Assembly (NCBI GenBank): GCA_003719395.1
Contig: RHMC01000029.1
Coordinates: 1 to 56,560 of the forward strand
Direction of reading: 5' to 3'
From: Streptomyces altiplanensis
Lineage (GTDB): Bacteria; Actinomycetota; Actinomycetes; Streptomycetales; Streptomycetaceae
Length of the DNA: 56,560 bases
The notes under the pieces were generated by a model. That model made no database searches. It was not told the DNA's origin and was given only the letters and a program-made list of their open reading frames with translations. Made by a program: the position numbers and the translations under genes. This document shows, one piece after another, positions 1 to 9,381 of this stretch (the stretch's first letter is position 1; each line of letters begins with the position of its first letter).

Positions 1-41
1 GTCCCGGCCGGGGGCCCGCGTCCGTCCCGGGCCCCACGCCC

Positions 42-67
42 GCCCCGGCGCCGCGCGGCGCCGGGGC
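42..67 (-). terminator. hairpin terminator ending the PKS operon
   Basis: A perfect 12-bp inverted repeat (GCCCCGGCGCCG and its complement) with a 2-base centre lies 9 bases beyond the stop codon of the SnoaL-like gene on the minus strand. There is no T-tract, which is common for Streptomyces terminators. It marks the probable 3' end of the operon and so the left end of the cluster. Confidence 0.6.
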
Positions 68-76
68 CGGACGCGT

Positions 77-496
77 TCAGCCCAACGCCCCGAGCTGCTT
101 GGCCAGTTCGAGCCCGTCCAGGGAGAACCAGCTCTCCACGATCAGCCCGTCCCGGAACTCGTCGATGACGATGCCGCTGACGGCGAACTCCCGGCCGATG
201 GGCGGCACGCCCTCGTACGGCTCCCCGGTGTGGGTGCCCCGGGCGGTGAACCGGCTGACGACCTTGTCGCCCTCCAGGATCCAGTCGTCGACCGTCACGT
301 GGAGGTCGGGGAAGGACGCGCGCTGGAGCCGCACCCACTCCTTGAGGTGTTCCACGCCCTCCTTGCCGTTCGGGGCCGTGCCGTGGCTGATGTGGGAATC
401 GTCGGCGCCCTCGTAGATCACATCGAGATTTCCCTTGTTGAGGCACTCCTCGTAATAGCGTTCCAGCACCGCTTTGTTTTCGGCAAGCGTCGTCAT
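77..496 (-). CDS. SnoaL-like (NTF2-fold) polyketide cyclase family protein
   Basis: A 139-residue protein of the SnoaL/ester-cyclase type with an NTF2-like fold. It begins MTTLAENKAVLERYYEECLN and contains the family's pattern of an N-terminal helix, an H-x-x-H segment (DDSHISHG, residues 33-39), a FPDLHVTVDD strand and a GREFAVSGIVIDEF strand pair. The length is typical of the family (about 130-145). The start is the ATG that overlaps the stop of the upstream KR-DH gene by 4 bases (ATGA), preceded by GAGAGGAC. As the last gene of a PKS operon it may act on the polyketide chain, for example cyclisation, hydration or dehydration, or isomerisation; many SnoaL-like proteins are not cyclases, so the reaction is unproven. 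Confidence 0.85.
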   Translation of the reverse strand: MTTLAENKAVLERYYEECLNKGNLDVIYEGADDSHISHGTAPNGKEGVEHLKEWVRLQRASFPDLHVTVDDWILEGDKVVSRFTARGTHTGEPYEGVPPIGREFAVSGIVIDEFRDGLIVESWFSLDGLELAKQLGALG

Positions 497-2959
497 GATT
501 GCATCGTCCTCTCTCCGATTGGCCCCGGAAGCCCTGAAACTGTCATCACGGGCGTCCCTGAGGTCATGCTTTTTACTTTCCAGACCCCGAGTGAAGGGTC
601 CCCTTCGACGAGGGAATTCCCGTACTCGTGGGAATGGAGTGCGATACGTCCGACGGTCAGCGGGTCGACCGCGACCGACAGCCCGTTCCCCTGTGTCGCA
701 CACGCCCTCAACACGTTTTCCAACGCGGACACCGAAAGCGCGGTGCGCGGCGCGTGGAGCGCCGCCCACAGGTCATTGGGCGCGCACGGTCGCACCTCGG
801 CGACCCGACGGCCGTCCGGCCCGTGGGACCAGGCGGCGGCCGGCACCACCGAGGACCGCCAGCGCAGCAGCGGCGGACCCGAGCGCCAGGTGGTCGTCCG
901 TGTCACGTCGGGGCGGGGCGGGGCGGGCGAGCGCCCGTCCCCCGGCTCGTGGACCACGCGCACGCTCGCCTCCGGCCCGTCCGCGCCGTCCCCCGGCCGC
1001 CTGAAGCGCACCTCGGTCACCCAGGTGTCCCCCTCGTGGGCCCCGCGGACCTCCCGCTCCCACACGGTCGGGCCGGCGTCGAGCCGCAGCAGGTCCAGCG
1101 GTACGACCACCTCCTCCAGGCAGCTGACCCGCAGCGCCGGGTAGTCCTCCGGGACGATCCACTCCGCGCCCCGCACCGCGCTCTCCAGCAGGACGCTCAC
1201 CGGGACCGCCTCGACGCCGTCCACCAGGAAATCCGTGAGGACCGGCGCCGTGTCGCGGTCGAACGTCACCCGCGACACCATCCGGGCGTGCGGCTGGTAC
1301 GTGGTCACCTCCCCCAGGTGGAAGATCCTCGGATAGGTGCCGGTGAACCCGGGCAGGCCGGGCACGACCGGATAGTCCGTGGCCTGGCCGGGGCTCATCG
1401 CCCTGCCCAGCGGTCCCACGAAGGTGACCTCGCCGTCGGAGCCCGCCCGCAGCTCGTCCCGCCACTTGGCGAGGCCGTCGGTGATGTCGACGGCGGCCAT
1501 GTAGCGCAGCGTCGCCGAGAAGTTGGAGATGAGCCCGATACGGTCCCAGGTCGGCCAGGCGAGCGTCATCACGGGGAAATCCGCGTGGCGGCTCGCCCAC
1601 CGCCCCAGGCGCGCCAGCCCCTCGTTGGCGGCGGCGTACTCGAGCTGGCCGACCATGCCGCCGAGCCGACCGGTCAGGGAGCCCACGTTGCAGAAGAACT
1701 TGAGCCGGTGGCCCCGCAGTTCCTCGAAGAGGTGGACGAAACCCCCGATCTTGGTCCGGACGGTGCGCAGGATCTCCTCGTCCGTCTTCTTGGGCAGCCG
1801 CGCCGCGGTGTCCACTCCGGCGTTGTGCACGACGCCGGTCAGCGCGGCGCCTTCGCGGTCCAGCAGGGCGCGCACCTGCTCCCGGTCGGTGAAGTCGCAC
1901 CGGGCGTAGTCGACACGCAGCCCGCGGGCCCTGGCGTCGGTGATGTTGGTGGAGAGTTCCCACAGGCGGCGGGTGCGGGCGATGTCCCGGCGGATCTCGA
2001 CGGGAGACCGCCCCTGACGGCGATCGGCCCACAACCGCGCCTCCAGCTCCTTGAGCCGGCCTTCGTCCGCGCCGAACCACGGCTCGTCCCCCGTGGGGAA
2101 GTCCTCCCGGCCGGTCACCACGACGCGCATGCCGTAGGTGTCCGCGAGGGAGCGGGCCAGTTCCCAGCCGATGCCCCGGCCGCCGCCCGAGATCAGTACG
2201 CAGTCGTCGGCGCCGAGGGCGACGGCCGCGCCGGCGGGGCGCGTGACCGGGGTGAGGGTCAGGCGCTGCCCGTCGCGGTAGCCGATCTCCAGCGCGCCGG
2301 GCCGGCCCAGCTCGGCGGCGACGATCCCCGGCAGGTCGCGGACCGACGCGAGACCGGTGTCGACGACACGCGCGTTGCAGTTGGGCAGTTCACGGTGCAG
2401 CGTCTTCACCAGCCCCGCCCAGATGCCGCCCAGCGGCTGGGCCAGGTCGTCCTGCGGGTGCTGGCCCATCCCGCCGCCCAGGTAGGTGACGGCCAGGTAG
2501 AACAACCGCCGCGCCGAGGTCTCCGACGCCCAGTCCTCGTAGTGCTCGCGCAGTGCGGTGACGGTCTCCAGCAGCGGCCCGCGCCAGGCGTCCGCCGGCC
2601 GTCGGCGCCGGGCGCGGGGGCACGGCCCAGGGTGAGGTCGACGATCGCGTCCACGGCGCCGCCGTCGGCGCCGGGGCAGGTGCCACGGCGCCGGGGGCGT
2701 ACCGGCGTACCCGCGCTCCGTGCGCGGTCAGTTCACGCTCCACGCCGGCGGCGCTCTCCTGGTCGCCCCCGAGGAGGAGGACCCGCATCCCCACCAGCCG
2801 GGAAGGGTCCCCGGCGCTCGCCGGCAAGCTGGTGAGCTCCCATTCCATGCGGCTCACCGCCTGGACCGGAGCGTTGTCGTCCGCGCCCCGGGCGCGTGCC
2901 GGCGGGTACCGGCACCGGCGCCGGCGGCCTTTCCCGTACGGAAGCCACGGTCCGTACAC
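493..2959 (-). CDS. PKS partner protein: ketoreductase - dehydratase-like (two frameshifts)
   Basis: The protein starts with a structural KR subdomain (EWELTSLPA, then MRVLLLGGDQ) followed by a catalytic KR subdomain with the NADP-binding motif ISGGGRGIG and the Ser-Tyr-Asn triad in VGSLTG...LEYAAAN. A double-hotdog dehydratase-like region follows. Its expected HxxxGxxxxP motif reads FLVDGVEAVP, so the catalytic His is replaced by Phe and the domain may be inactive or structural. The reading frame changes near 2670-2690 and again near 2595-2605, with KR sequence continuing across both; I join the pieces. The start is uncertain: GTG at 2959, or ATG at 2848 directly before the KR homology. The gene lies 8 bases after the giant synthase and is presumably its partner, giving the system a second ketoreductase. 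Confidence 0.75.
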
Positions 2960-2967
2960 CTCCCTCG

Positions 2968-5900
2968 TCAGTCACGGTCGGCGTCGATGGCGACGGCGAC
3001 GCCGGTCCGGGCGTCGACGTAACCGATCAGGGTCGCCCGCATGTCCTTCATCTGCAGGAGCATCCGGCCGTCGGGGCGGGCGGCGACGAACCGGTTGTCG
3101 ACCGGGACGGCGGCCAGGTCGAAGCCGGGGGGCGTCGCGTACAGGTCGATCCGGTCCGCCGCCCCGGCCAGGGACAGGTCGCTCGTCTCCTCGTAGAGGT
3201 CGATGCGGCGGATGGACAGCGGGGCCGCGACGGGTACGAGGTGGCCGTCGACCAGGTCCAGTACGCCGACCCTGGCCAGCCCGTCCAGCAGCACGCAGGG
3301 GACGGTGAAGCGTTCCCACGTCGGGTCGTCCGCCGGGAGCGAGGGGGCGTAGCGCGCCCGCTTGCCCTTGGGGTGGATGCGGGTGTCGGTGGTGGACACG
3401 AACGGGCCGGTGAGCCGCACCGGCGAGCCGGGCTGGTGGTAGGGGTCGGGGACCGGGGTGTCGTCCGCGGTGTCCCAGGGCTCCCACCGGGGAGCCGCCG
3501 GGAAGGCGTCGGCGAGCAGCACGCGGGCCGTGAAGTGCACACGGTCCTCGACGAGTACGACGCCGGCCGGTGACACCACGTCCTCGGTGATCCGGACCTC
3601 GACGACGGTCGTGTCACCCGGTGCTCCGACGACCTTCGCGTAGATCCGCCTGGGCGCCGGGGGCAGGTCGCGGTAGACGCGCAGGAAGTGCTCGAACCGC
3701 AGGTCCTCGAAGGCTGTGACGTGCCGGTCCGGCACCAGGTGCCGCGCGGCCTCGGCTGCCAGTTCGGTGACGAACGTGCCGGGCAGCGTCGGCTCACCGC
3801 GCACGGTGTGGTGCTCCAGGTAGCCGTCGGTCTCCAGGTCGAAGCGGCACTCGAACACCGCGGAGGTGCCGTCCGACCCGACCGTCCGGCGCAGGAAGAA
3901 GCCGCCGGGCGCGGGGGCGGGACCCGGCGCGTCGGTGTCGGTGTCCGCCGCCGTCAGGTAGCCGGGGTAGAAGTGCTCCACCGTGGCGCGCTCGGCATCT
4001 CCCAGGTGCACGAGGGAGGGCCGGCGGACCGGCGCGTGCAGTTCCTGCACGAAGTGGTGCACGCCCTCGGCCACCGGCATGCTGCTGTAGGAGCCGGCCC
4101 GCTCGTAGTACGCCTTGGTCAGTTCGTCGGCCCCCATGCCGACGCCGGCCCACAGCGTCCAGCCGACGGTGAATTCGCGGGGGTCGTCCGAGGTGGCCGC
4201 CGCGTAGGTGGCCGCACTGCCCAGGAAGTCGTTGGCCGAGGCGTAGTCGGACTCGCCGAGCTGCCCGAAGTAGCCCAGCAGCGAACCGAAGTTGCACCAC
4301 AGCCGGGGAGGTGTGTCGCGCAGCGCGTACTTGAGGTTGAGGTAGGAGTCGACCTTGAGGTCGCGGATGGAGGTGAACTCGGCGAAGTCCTTGTCCTTGA
4401 TGAGCGCCGACCGCTGGAGCCCGGCCGCGTTGACGAGCAGGTCGATCCGCCCCTGCTCGTGGAGCACCCGGCCGATGGACTTCTCCACCTGGGCGCTGTC
4501 CCGCATGTCGCACGGCAGGTACGTGACCCGGCCGGCACCGCAGTGCTCCTCCATCGCGTCGAGGTTCTGCCGGGCGGCGCGGGCGTTGAGCATCCGGTCG
4601 AAGGACTTGTTGATGTCCGCGACGGTCCGCTTCCCGCGCCTGGCGAGTTCGGACGAGATGTACGCCGCCCGGCCCGCCGCGAACTCCTCGTCGCTCCCGG
4701 CGAAGGTCGCGGGAGGGTAGCTGTCGAGCGCGTTGCTGCCGAACACGTAGACGCGGGGGGCGAAGTGCTCCGCGACTGCCTTGAGGACCTCGGCGGTGAT
4801 GCCCCGGGCGCCTCCTGCGACCACGACCACGGAGTCCCGGTCCAGCGCCGCGGGCGTCGAGGCGTCCAGGACGTTCGGCTCCTCCCGCAGCCGGTGGACC
4901 CGGCGTACGCCGTCGGCGTCGACGACACGGGGAAGTCGCGGTGGGCCCGGCTCTCCTCCTCCGCGAGCCGGACCGCGGCGGCCGGGTCGGTGCCGGAGGT
5001 GAGCAGCGCGAAGCTGGTGCTGTCCGGGAGTTCCCTGCCCGCGCTCTTGAGCAGGCCGGTGAACAGGCCGGAGAAGGGGTGCGGGGTGCCGCCGGGCACC
5101 GCGTCGAGGAAGAGCATGAGGAGGGACGACCCGGCGGTGGACAGGCCGTCGTAGGCGTGCTGGACGGCCAGGTAGGCGGCGTCGTGCAGGGCGCGCAGGG
5201 GCGCGGATCCCTCGGTGAGGGCCCGGGACGGGGGCGCCGTACGGCCCAGGTCGCTCAGTACCCGCAGGTGGGTGACCGGCCGGCGGCCGCGCGCCAGGAC
5301 CTCGGCGACCGCCTCCGGGGTGATGTCCGGCAGGTGGTGCCAGCCGGGGCGGGGGGTGTCCAGCGGTGTGGTGGACAGGACGGTCAGCGCGGCCTCCGGG
5401 CCCGCCGCACGGGCGAGCAGCGCGGGGGGCGTCGGTGACGACGGCGGCGCCGTCCGGCAGGAACGGTACGGGCTCCCGTACGCGCCGCGGCGGCGTGTCC
5501 TGGAGCACCGGGACCTGGCGGCGTACCCGCAAGGGGTCCTGTGCGCCGGTGCGGGTCGTGGACAGGAAGCTCCCGGGAACCGTGCCGGTGACGGCGGGCC
5601 GGTCCGTCCCGCTCTTCGCCGGGGCGGGTCCGGCGGGGCCCGGGACGGTCATCAGCAGCCTGGTCCCGGAGCCCTCCCCGCTGTCGTCGCAGGCGACCTC
5701 CACCGTGCCCGCGGGGCCGTGCAGGGCCTTGAGGACGGCCAGCCCTCCTGCCGCGCCCAGGTAACGGGCGTGCTCGGGCGTCGTGCACCGTACGGATTCC
5801 TGCTCGGGCACGGCACCGGCCTGCGCGGCCGCGCTGCCGAGCGCTTCGTCGACGTACGCGAGGACCGGCAGGCCCGCGCTCTTCGCCCGCTCCTCGGTGG

Positions 5901-8900
5901 TCAGGGCGAACAGGAAGGCGCCCTCGGCCAGGTGCTGTTCGTGCTCCGGGAGCAGCTCGCCGATCAGGGCGCGGTACTCCGGGAGGCTGTTGCCGTTGAT
6001 GCCGCCGGCGAGGGCGAAGTCCAGCTCGCCGGTGCGCAGGTAGCGGCCGGCCGAGGTGATCGACGACAGCGCGGAGGCGAAGCCGGAGTCCATCGTCATG
6101 TTCGGGCCGTTGAGGTCGAAGTAGTTCGACACCCGCGCGGAGATGATGTTGGGCATCTGGCCGGGGAACGCGTCCTCGTTGGACGCCGGGATCATCCCCC
6201 GGACCCGCTCACGCAGCCGGTCGAGGACCTGCGCCGCCGCGGGGGACCCGGCCAGCGGCGAATCGGCGAGCGCCCGGCCGACGTCGTCGAGGTAACACCG
6301 GTTCGCGTACAGCATCGCGGCCCGGGTCGGGCCCATGTGGCCGACGAAGACACCGGTCTTGCGGGCCTGCTCGTCCCAGAAATCGGGCAGGCGGTCCCGG
6401 AGCTGGTGCGCGCACTGCAGGATCATCAGCTGGCACCGGTCCAGGGCCCGGATCGTCTTGGGCGGCAGCCGGACCTCGCTGAACGGCGGCGACGGGTAGT
6501 CGCCGCCGAAGCTGTCGAGCGGCTGCTTCCCGCCGGCCAGCCAGCTCGACACCTCTTCGTGTCCCGTCAGGCCGGGCAGGTGGGCCGACCAGCCGACGAC
6601 GGCCACCCGGCTGTCGGTGTCCGGTTTCCGGGTGGCGGGGATGGTTCCCGCCGGGGCCGCTCCTGCCGGGGTCTTCGCTGCCGACGCCTCGGTGCGGGGC
6701 CGGTTCTCGGAGACGATGAGGCGGGCGTTGGTGCCGCCGAAGCCGAACCCGGAGACGGCCGCGAGCCGGGGACGGTCGCTGTGCCGGGGCCACGGCGCCG
6801 CCTCGGCGGAGATCTCCAGTGCGGTCTCGGCGAGGCGGAAGTCCTCGCGGGGGTTGGTGAAGCGGTACTGACCGGGGACGGTCTGCTGCTCCATGCCCAT
6901 CAGGTTCTCGATGAGCGAGACGACTCCCGCGGCCCAGCCGGTGTGGCCGATCAGGGACTTGTTGGAGGTGACGGCGGTCGGACGCGTCGTGCCGAAGTGC
7001 TCGCGCAAGGTGGTGAACTCCGCGAGGTCACCGGCGGGCGTTCCGGTCGCGTGTGCGTTGATCCAGTCCACGTCGGCGCCGTCGACGGCGCCGTTCTCCA
7101 GCGCACGCCGCACCGCCAGGCTCTGGCCGGCCGAGTTCGGGGCGTAGATCGCCTTGCCCTTGCCGTCGGAGGAGGAGCCGAACGCCCGCAGTACGCCGAG
7201 CACGTGGTCGCCGTCCTCCTGGGCCTTGCTCAGCCGCTTGAGGACGACCAGGGCCGCACCGTCGGCGAAGATCACGCCGTCGGCGGCCTCGTCCAGGGCG
7301 TGCACCTTGCCGCTCTTGGACAGCCCCTGGAGCTTGGAGAAGAGCACGGTGCCGCGCGGTGCCAGAGCGAAGGCCCCGCCGCAGACGGCGATGTCCTGCT
7401 TGCCCATCAGCAGGCCCTTGGCGGCGATGTCGATGGCGTAGAGCGACGAGGAGCACGCGGTGTCGACCATGTGGAGTTCGGTGGACGACGGCAGGATGCC
7501 CTTCATGGCCAGCTCGCCGACCCGGTGCGGCAGGAAGCGTGACGGGTTCCGTTCTCCGCGCCAGTACCGGCGGGTGAGCGACTCGTCGATGCCCTCACGC
7601 AGCGCGGCCCGCTCCCCGTCGGACATCGCCAGGTCGTCGACGATGCCGTGGACCGTCCGGGTCATGCCGGCGAGGACGCCGGCCTCCTCCAGGTGCTGGC
7701 TGCCGTCCGGGGTGTAGCCGACCACGAAGGAGCAGTTGTCGCTGTCGCTGTAGTGGACTCCGTCGAGTGCCTGGACCAGGCTGTGGCGCAGCCACTTGGT
7801 GGTCAGCTCCTGCTCTTCGGAACCCCCTTCCATCCCGTCCAGGGCACCCGGGACGGGTGTGAAGTCGGTGATGAACACACAGTGGTCGGCGTACGCCTTG
7901 TCCTCGGCCGCCGTGTCCACGGCGTGGAAACTCTCGTGCTGCCAGCGGTCCTGGGGGACCTTGACGAACAGCTCGTCGCCCGTCATGCGGAGCTTCCAGA
8001 ACTCCTCCGGGCTGTTCGCCCCCGCGACGGCCAGCCCCATGCCCACGACGGCGATCGAGTCGTCACCGAACTCCGCCACGGACTCCGCCCCGGGCCCAGG
8101 CTCGGGACCGGGCTCCGCCCCGGGCTCAAGCTCGGGCTCGGGCTCGGTCCGCCGTCCAGCGGGGTCCTCTGCGGTGTGCTCTTCGAGGACTTCTTCGGTG
8201 TCCTCTTCGGTGTCCTTCTCCGTGACCGGCTCCGCGTCACGCCCCTCCGTCCCGGGAGGTGAGAGCAGGGCCGCGCCGAGCGTGAGCCCGCCGTCGGCGA
8301 GGACGACCTGACCGGTGATCCAGCGCGCGTCGTCGGAGGCGAGGAAGGCCACGACGGTGGCGAACTCCTCCGGCGTGCCGAGCCGCCCCCAGGGTGTGGC
8401 CCGCGCGATGACGTCCTGCATCTCCGCTGCCCGGGGGAACTTGTCCGCCACCTCACTGCTGAGCATGGCCGCGGACGCCGTGTTGACCCGGATGCCCAGC
8501 GGGGCCAGCTCCACGGCGAGGTACCGTGACGCGGCCTCGGCCGCGGCCTTCGCCGGAGCGCAGGCCAGGTAGTTCGCCATCACCATCTGCGAGCCGCCGA
8601 GCGCGGAGACGGTGACGACCGATCCACCACCGCCCCTGGCCATCAGCGGCGCGGCGGCGCGCGCACAGCGCAGCCCGCCCTTGTAGTTGGTTTCGAGTGC
8701 CTTGTCGAGGTGGTCGTCGGTGATCTCCTCCAACGGCAGCAGCGCGCCGTCCGCCGCGTTGTTGACGAGGATGTCGAGCCGGCCGTGCAGCCGGTCGATC
8801 TCCGCGAACATCCGGTCGACCTGTTCCTGCCGCGCCACCGAGGCGCGGACGAGGTCGACGCGGAAGCCTTCCGCGACCAGTTCGTCGCGGGTCCGCTTGG

Positions 8901-9030
8901 CCTGGTCGTGCGAGTGGAAATAGTTGAGGACGATGGAGGCGCCGCGCGCGGCGAGTTCCCGCGCGACGGCTTTCCCCACCCCCTTCGATCCGCCGGTGAC
9001 CAGGGCCACCTTGCCGGTGAGGTCTGTCAT
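2968..9030 (-). CDS. iterative type I PKS/PUFA-like synthase: ER-KS-CLF-KR-DH
   Basis: About 2020 residues. (1) Residues 1-255 are a FabL-like SDR enoyl reductase: VTGGSKGVG, NNAADG and the Y-x6-K catalytic pair (Y154, K161), which marks an enoyl reductase, not the YxxxK of a ketoreductase. (2) Residues 261-322 form an acidic Glu/Pro linker. (3) Residues 323-775 are a ketosynthase with C526 (DTACSSS), H660 (HATGTP) and H696 (NKSLIGH), all intact. (4) Residues 807-1130 are a KS-like domain with DSGFAS, Phe984 replacing Cys, so a chain-length-factor or decarboxylase type. (5) A ketoreductase has VVAGGARGI at about 1400 and Ser-Tyr-Asn in FGSLLGYF...DYASAN. (6) A dehydratase at about 1735-2020 keeps HTVRGEPTLP. 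No AT or ACP is present; both are encoded just upstream. Two compensating frameshifts, at the G6 run 5424-5429 and the G4 run 4929-4932, put the CLF-KR interdomain out of frame. The architecture resembles PUFA synthases and HglE-type enzymes. Confidence 0.88.
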   Translation of the reverse strand: MTDLTGKVALVTGGSKGVGKAVARELAARGASIVLNYFHSHDQAKRTRDELVAEGFRVDLVRASVARQEQVDRMFAEIDRLHGRLDILVNNAADGALLPLEEITDDHLDKALETNYKGGLRCARAAAPLMARGGGGSVVTVSALGGSQMVMANYLACAPAKAAAEAASRYLAVELAPLGIRVNTASAAMLSSEVADKFPRAAEMQDVIARATPWGRLGTPEEFATVVAFLASDDARWITGQVVLADGGLTLGAALLSPPGTEGRDAEPVTEKDTEEDTEEVLEEHTAEDPAGRRTEPEPELEPGAEPGPEPGPGAESVAEFGDDSIAVVGMGLAVAGANSPEEFWKLRMTGDELFVKVPQDRWQHESFHAVDTAAEDKAYADHCVFITDFTPVPGALDGMEGGSEEQELTTKWLRHSLVQALDGVHYSDSDNCSFVVGYTPDGSQHLEEAGVLAGMTRTVHGIVDDLAMSDGERAALREGIDESLTRRYWRGERNPSRFLPHRVGELAMKGILPSSTELHMVDTACSSSLYAIDIAAKGLLMGKQDIAVCGGAFALAPRGTVLFSKLQGLSKSGKVHALDEAADGVIFADGAALVVLKRLSKAQEDGDHVLGVLRAFGSSSDGKGKAIYAPNSAGQSLAVRRALENGAVDGADVDWINAHATGTPAGDLAEFTTLREHFGTTRPTAVTSNKSLIGHTGWAAGVVSLIENLMGMEQQTVPGQYRFTNPREDFRLAETALEISAEAAPWPRHSDRPRLAAVSGFGFGGTNARLIVSENRPRTEASAAKTPAGAAPAGTIPATRKPDTDSRVAVVGWSAHLPGLTGHEEVSSWLAGGKQPLDSFGGDYPSPPFSEVRLPPKTIRALDRCQLMILQCAHQLRDRLPDFWDEQARKTGVFVGHMGPTRAAMLYANRCYLDDVGRALADSPLAGSPAAAQVLDRLRERVRGMIPASNEDAFPGQMPNIISARVSNYFDLNGPNMTMDSGFASALSSITSAGRYLRTGELDFALAGGINGNSLPEYRALIGELLPEHEQHLAEGAFLFALTTEERAKSAGLPVLAYVDEALGSAAAQAGAVPEQESVRCTTPEHARYLGAAGGLAVLKALHGPAGTVEVACDDSGEGSGTRLLMTVPGPAGPAPAKSGTDRPAVTGTVPGSFLSTTRTGAQDPLRVRRQVPVLQDTPPRRVREPVPFLPDGAAVVTDAPRAARPCGGPGGRADRPVHHTAGHPPPRLAPPAGHHPGGGRRGPGARPPAGHPPAGTERPGPYGAPVPGPHRGIRAPARPARRRLPGRPARLRRPVHRRVVPPHALPRRGARRHPAPLLRPVHRPAQERGQGTPGQHQLRAAHLRHRPGRRGPARGGGEPGPPRLPRVVDADGVRRVHRLREEPNVLDASTPAALDRDSVVVVAGGARGITAEVLKAVAEHFAPRVYVFGSNALDSYPPATFAGSDEEFAAGRAAYISSELARRGKRTVADINKSFDRMLNARAARQNLDAMEEHCGAGRVTYLPCDMRDSAQVEKSIGRVLHEQGRIDLLVNAAGLQRSALIKDKDFAEFTSIRDLKVDSYLNLKYALRDTPPRLWCNFGSLLGYFGQLGESDYASANDFLGSAATYAAATSDDPREFTVGWTLWAGVGMGADELTKAYYERAGSYSSMPVAEGVHHFVQELHAPVRRPSLVHLGDAERATVEHFYPGYLTAADTDTDAPGPAPAPGGFFLRRTVGSDGTSAVFECRFDLETDGYLEHHTVRGEPTLPGTFVTELAAEAARHLVPDRHVTAFEDLRFEHFLRVYRDLPPAPRRIYAKVVGAPGDTTVVEVRITEDVVSPAGVVLVEDRVHFTARVLLADAFPAAPRWEPWDTADDTPVPDPYHQPGSPVRLTGPFVSTTDTRIHPKGKRARYAPSLPADDPTWERFTVPCVLLDGLARVGVLDLVDGHLVPVAAPLSIRRIDLYEETSDLSLAGAADRIDLYATPPGFDLAAVPVDNRFVAARPDGRMLLQMKDMRATLIGYVDARTGVAVAIDADRD

Positions 9031-9083
9031 GGAACACGTGCCCTTCTGGGACGGGAGAACGAGCGGGAGCGGTCCGGGCCTCG

Positions 9084-9356
9084 TCAGCCGGTGGTGACGG
9101 GCTTCTGGCCGGACAGCTCCGCGAGCACGAATTCGACGACCTTGCCCATCGTGTTGTAGTTGTCGATGCGGAAGCCCGACTGCCGCGTCGGCAGGCCGTA
9201 GCGCTTGGAGACGCGGGAGAGCAGCTCGACCTGCTTGACCGAGTCGACGCCGAGTTCGGCCTCCAGCTGCACCTCGTCCTCGAAGACCTCTTCGGGGTAC
9301 TCCAGGGCCTCGGCGTACAGGGCCCGCAGCTCGGCGGCGACCTCCGCACGGGTCAA
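9084..9356 (-). CDS. acyl carrier protein of the PKS
   Basis: A 90-residue carrier protein with the phosphopantetheine site LGVDSVKQVEL (Ser39). The Lys-Gln after the Ser resembles PUFA and HglE-type ACPs more than fatty acid AcpP. The TTG at 9356 has no good ribosome site. Reading the same frame further upstream gives a Pro-Ser-Ser-Ala-Glu linker back to about 9420, inside the end of the acyltransferase gene, so this ACP may be the C-terminal domain of the AT and only look separate because of an indel. It lies directly before the ER-KS-CLF-KR-DH gene and is the only carrier domain found in the cluster. PUFA synthases carry several tandem ACPs, so a single one is notable. Confidence 0.85.
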   Translation of the reverse strand: MTRAEVAAELRALYAEALEYPEEVFEDEVQLEAELGVDSVKQVELLSRVSKRYGLPTRQSGFRIDNYNTMGKVVEFVLAELSGQKPVTTG

Positions 9357-9381
9357 AACCCCCGCGGGGGCACCGGTCTCC

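Noticed and set aside
628..2835. A 735-codon plus-strand open frame opposite the KR-DH gene
   Set aside because: It is Arg/Pro/Gly-rich with no domain signature and mirrors a gene with clear KR motifs; a GC-skew shadow.
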